Positions 37,910-38,461 of a DNA stretch of 38,461 nt are shown here, piece by piece. The notes beneath the pieces were generated by a model that was given only the letters and a program-made list of their open reading frames with translations, had not been told where the DNA came from and did no database searches. The position numbers and the translations under genes are program-made. Location: NCBI GenBank assembly GCA_013001755.1, contig JABDLY010000055.1, forward strand, positions 1 to 38,461, read 5' to 3'. How positions within the stretch are numbered: the stretch's first letter is position 1; every line of letters starts with the position of its first letter. Origin of the DNA: Sphingomonadaceae bacterium (GTDB lineage: Bacteria; Pseudomonadota; Alphaproteobacteria; Sphingomonadales; Sphingomonadaceae).

Positions 37910-38461
37910 CTAGCGCGCCACATCCGACAGCCTGCTCAATTTGTACATCGCAAGCTCGCCATAGCCTTTGTGGAGCTGCACCCGCCCGACATAATGCGTG
38001 CCAAACCGCCGCGCCGTTTCGAGAGCGAGGATCGCTGCGAAAGCCTCTGTCGCATAGACCTCGCCGGTCGGCGTAACGGGTTCGATCCGCGCCGTCCGGG
38101 TAACTTCGGTGCCGTAGAACGAATCGCGCCCCGTGACTGCGTCATAGCCGCGGTAGATCGGCCCGTGATGGATACCCATTCTGATGCCGCAATGCGCCCC
38201 GGCGCAATCCTTCAGAACATCGGGAATTTCTGCGAGCTCTGACTGCACGTTTAGCGCGATTTCGGCGGCATCGACGGGGTTCTCTATCACGGCATAGAGC
38301 GCATCGCCCCAGCTGTTGCGATAGAGTACGCCATCGCAATAATTATCGAGAACGTGCCCCATCCGGCCCAATATGCTTTGCGCGAAAACCGGCAGCGCGG
38401 TTTCGCTGAGCTGCGAAAAACCTGCAAAATCGGCGAAGATCATCGAGTGGGCGACGCGCGC
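37910..38461 (-). CDS. Class III adenylate/guanylate cyclase, C-terminal part (cut by window edge)
   Basis: Only the last 183 residues are in the window; the frame is open to the right edge (ARVAHSMIFADFAGFSQLSE). The segment is a class III nucleotide cyclase catalytic domain. The first metal Asp is in MIFADFAGFS, the second in the SWGDALYAV motif, and GIRMGIHHGPIYRG with the downstream YGTEVTRTARIEPV follow. The ends of the domain (VQLHKGYGELAMYKL) are intact. Whether it makes cAMP or cGMP cannot be told from this part. What lies N-terminal of it is outside the window; in relatives it is often a TPR or sensor region. It converges on the tRNA-Asn gene. Confidence 0.87.
   Translation of the reverse strand, partial: ARVAHSMIFADFAGFSQLSETALPVFAQSILGRMGHVLDNYCDGVLYRNSWGDALYAVIENPVDAAEIALNVQSELAEIPDVLKDCAGAHCGIRMGIHHGPIYRGYDAVTGRDSFYGTEVTRTARIEPVTPTGEVYATEAFAAILALETARRFGTHYVGRVQLHKGYGELAMYKLSRLSDVAR

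Overview
The window is an ordinary stretch of chromosome from an alphaproteobacterium, most likely a member of the Sphingomonadales. This is inferred from the high GC content, the strong NNC/NNG codon preference that leaves long open frames antisense to real genes, the gene order (eno-ftsB, carA/carB/greA, yqeY/dnaG/rpoD), and families common in that order (DUF4170, a DOMON-like protein, a yqjDE-like stress operon, a TPR-sulfotransferase). No phage, IS element, CRISPR array or rRNA was seen. One tRNA-Asn(GTT) lies near the right end.

Left part (1-12 kb). ftsB and eno run leftward. Divergent from them is a four-gene operon of small membrane proteins that resembles enterobacterial yqjD-yqjE, followed by a MlaC-like periplasmic lipid-binding protein, a clear intrinsic terminator and a DUF4170 gene. 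Rhomboid protease, greA, carB, a tiny lipoprotein gene and carA follow on the minus strand. A strong terminator-like hairpin lies only 13 bases before the carB start codon. yqeY and a lipoprotein gene then lead into the dnaG-rpoD macromolecular synthesis block on the plus strand.

Middle part (16-26 kb). A PspC-domain gene sits behind a good sigma-54 type promoter. It is followed by an unrecognised gene, a hairpin-pair intergenic repeat, a MoxR AAA ATPase and its VWA (CoxE-like) partner. These two are split by an oppositely oriented short-chain dehydrogenase gene. Next on the minus strand come an SGNH/SASA-type esterase, a frameshifted remnant of a DUF1343 (NamZ-like) gene, a TPR-sulfotransferase, a full-length DUF1343 gene and a DOMON-like gene. 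tyrS is divergent from this group. A second, diverged copy of the hairpin-pair repeat lies beside the full-length DUF1343 gene.

Right part (26-38 kb). A PilZ protein converges on recG. sdhE and mfd are translationally coupled. A periplasmic double-DTG aspartic protease overlaps tail to tail with a GGDEF-EAL protein whose cyclase half is degenerate. moaA and nadK overlap by four bases. The window ends with tRNA-Asn and the C-terminal part of a class III nucleotide cyclase.

I did not find a gene set that is clearly a new defence or biosynthetic system. The observations I rate highest are the hairpin between the small lipoprotein gene and carB, the yqjDE-like operon with its EcfG-like promoter, the sigma-54 promoter in front of pspC, and the broken DUF1343 copy flanking the sulfotransferase.
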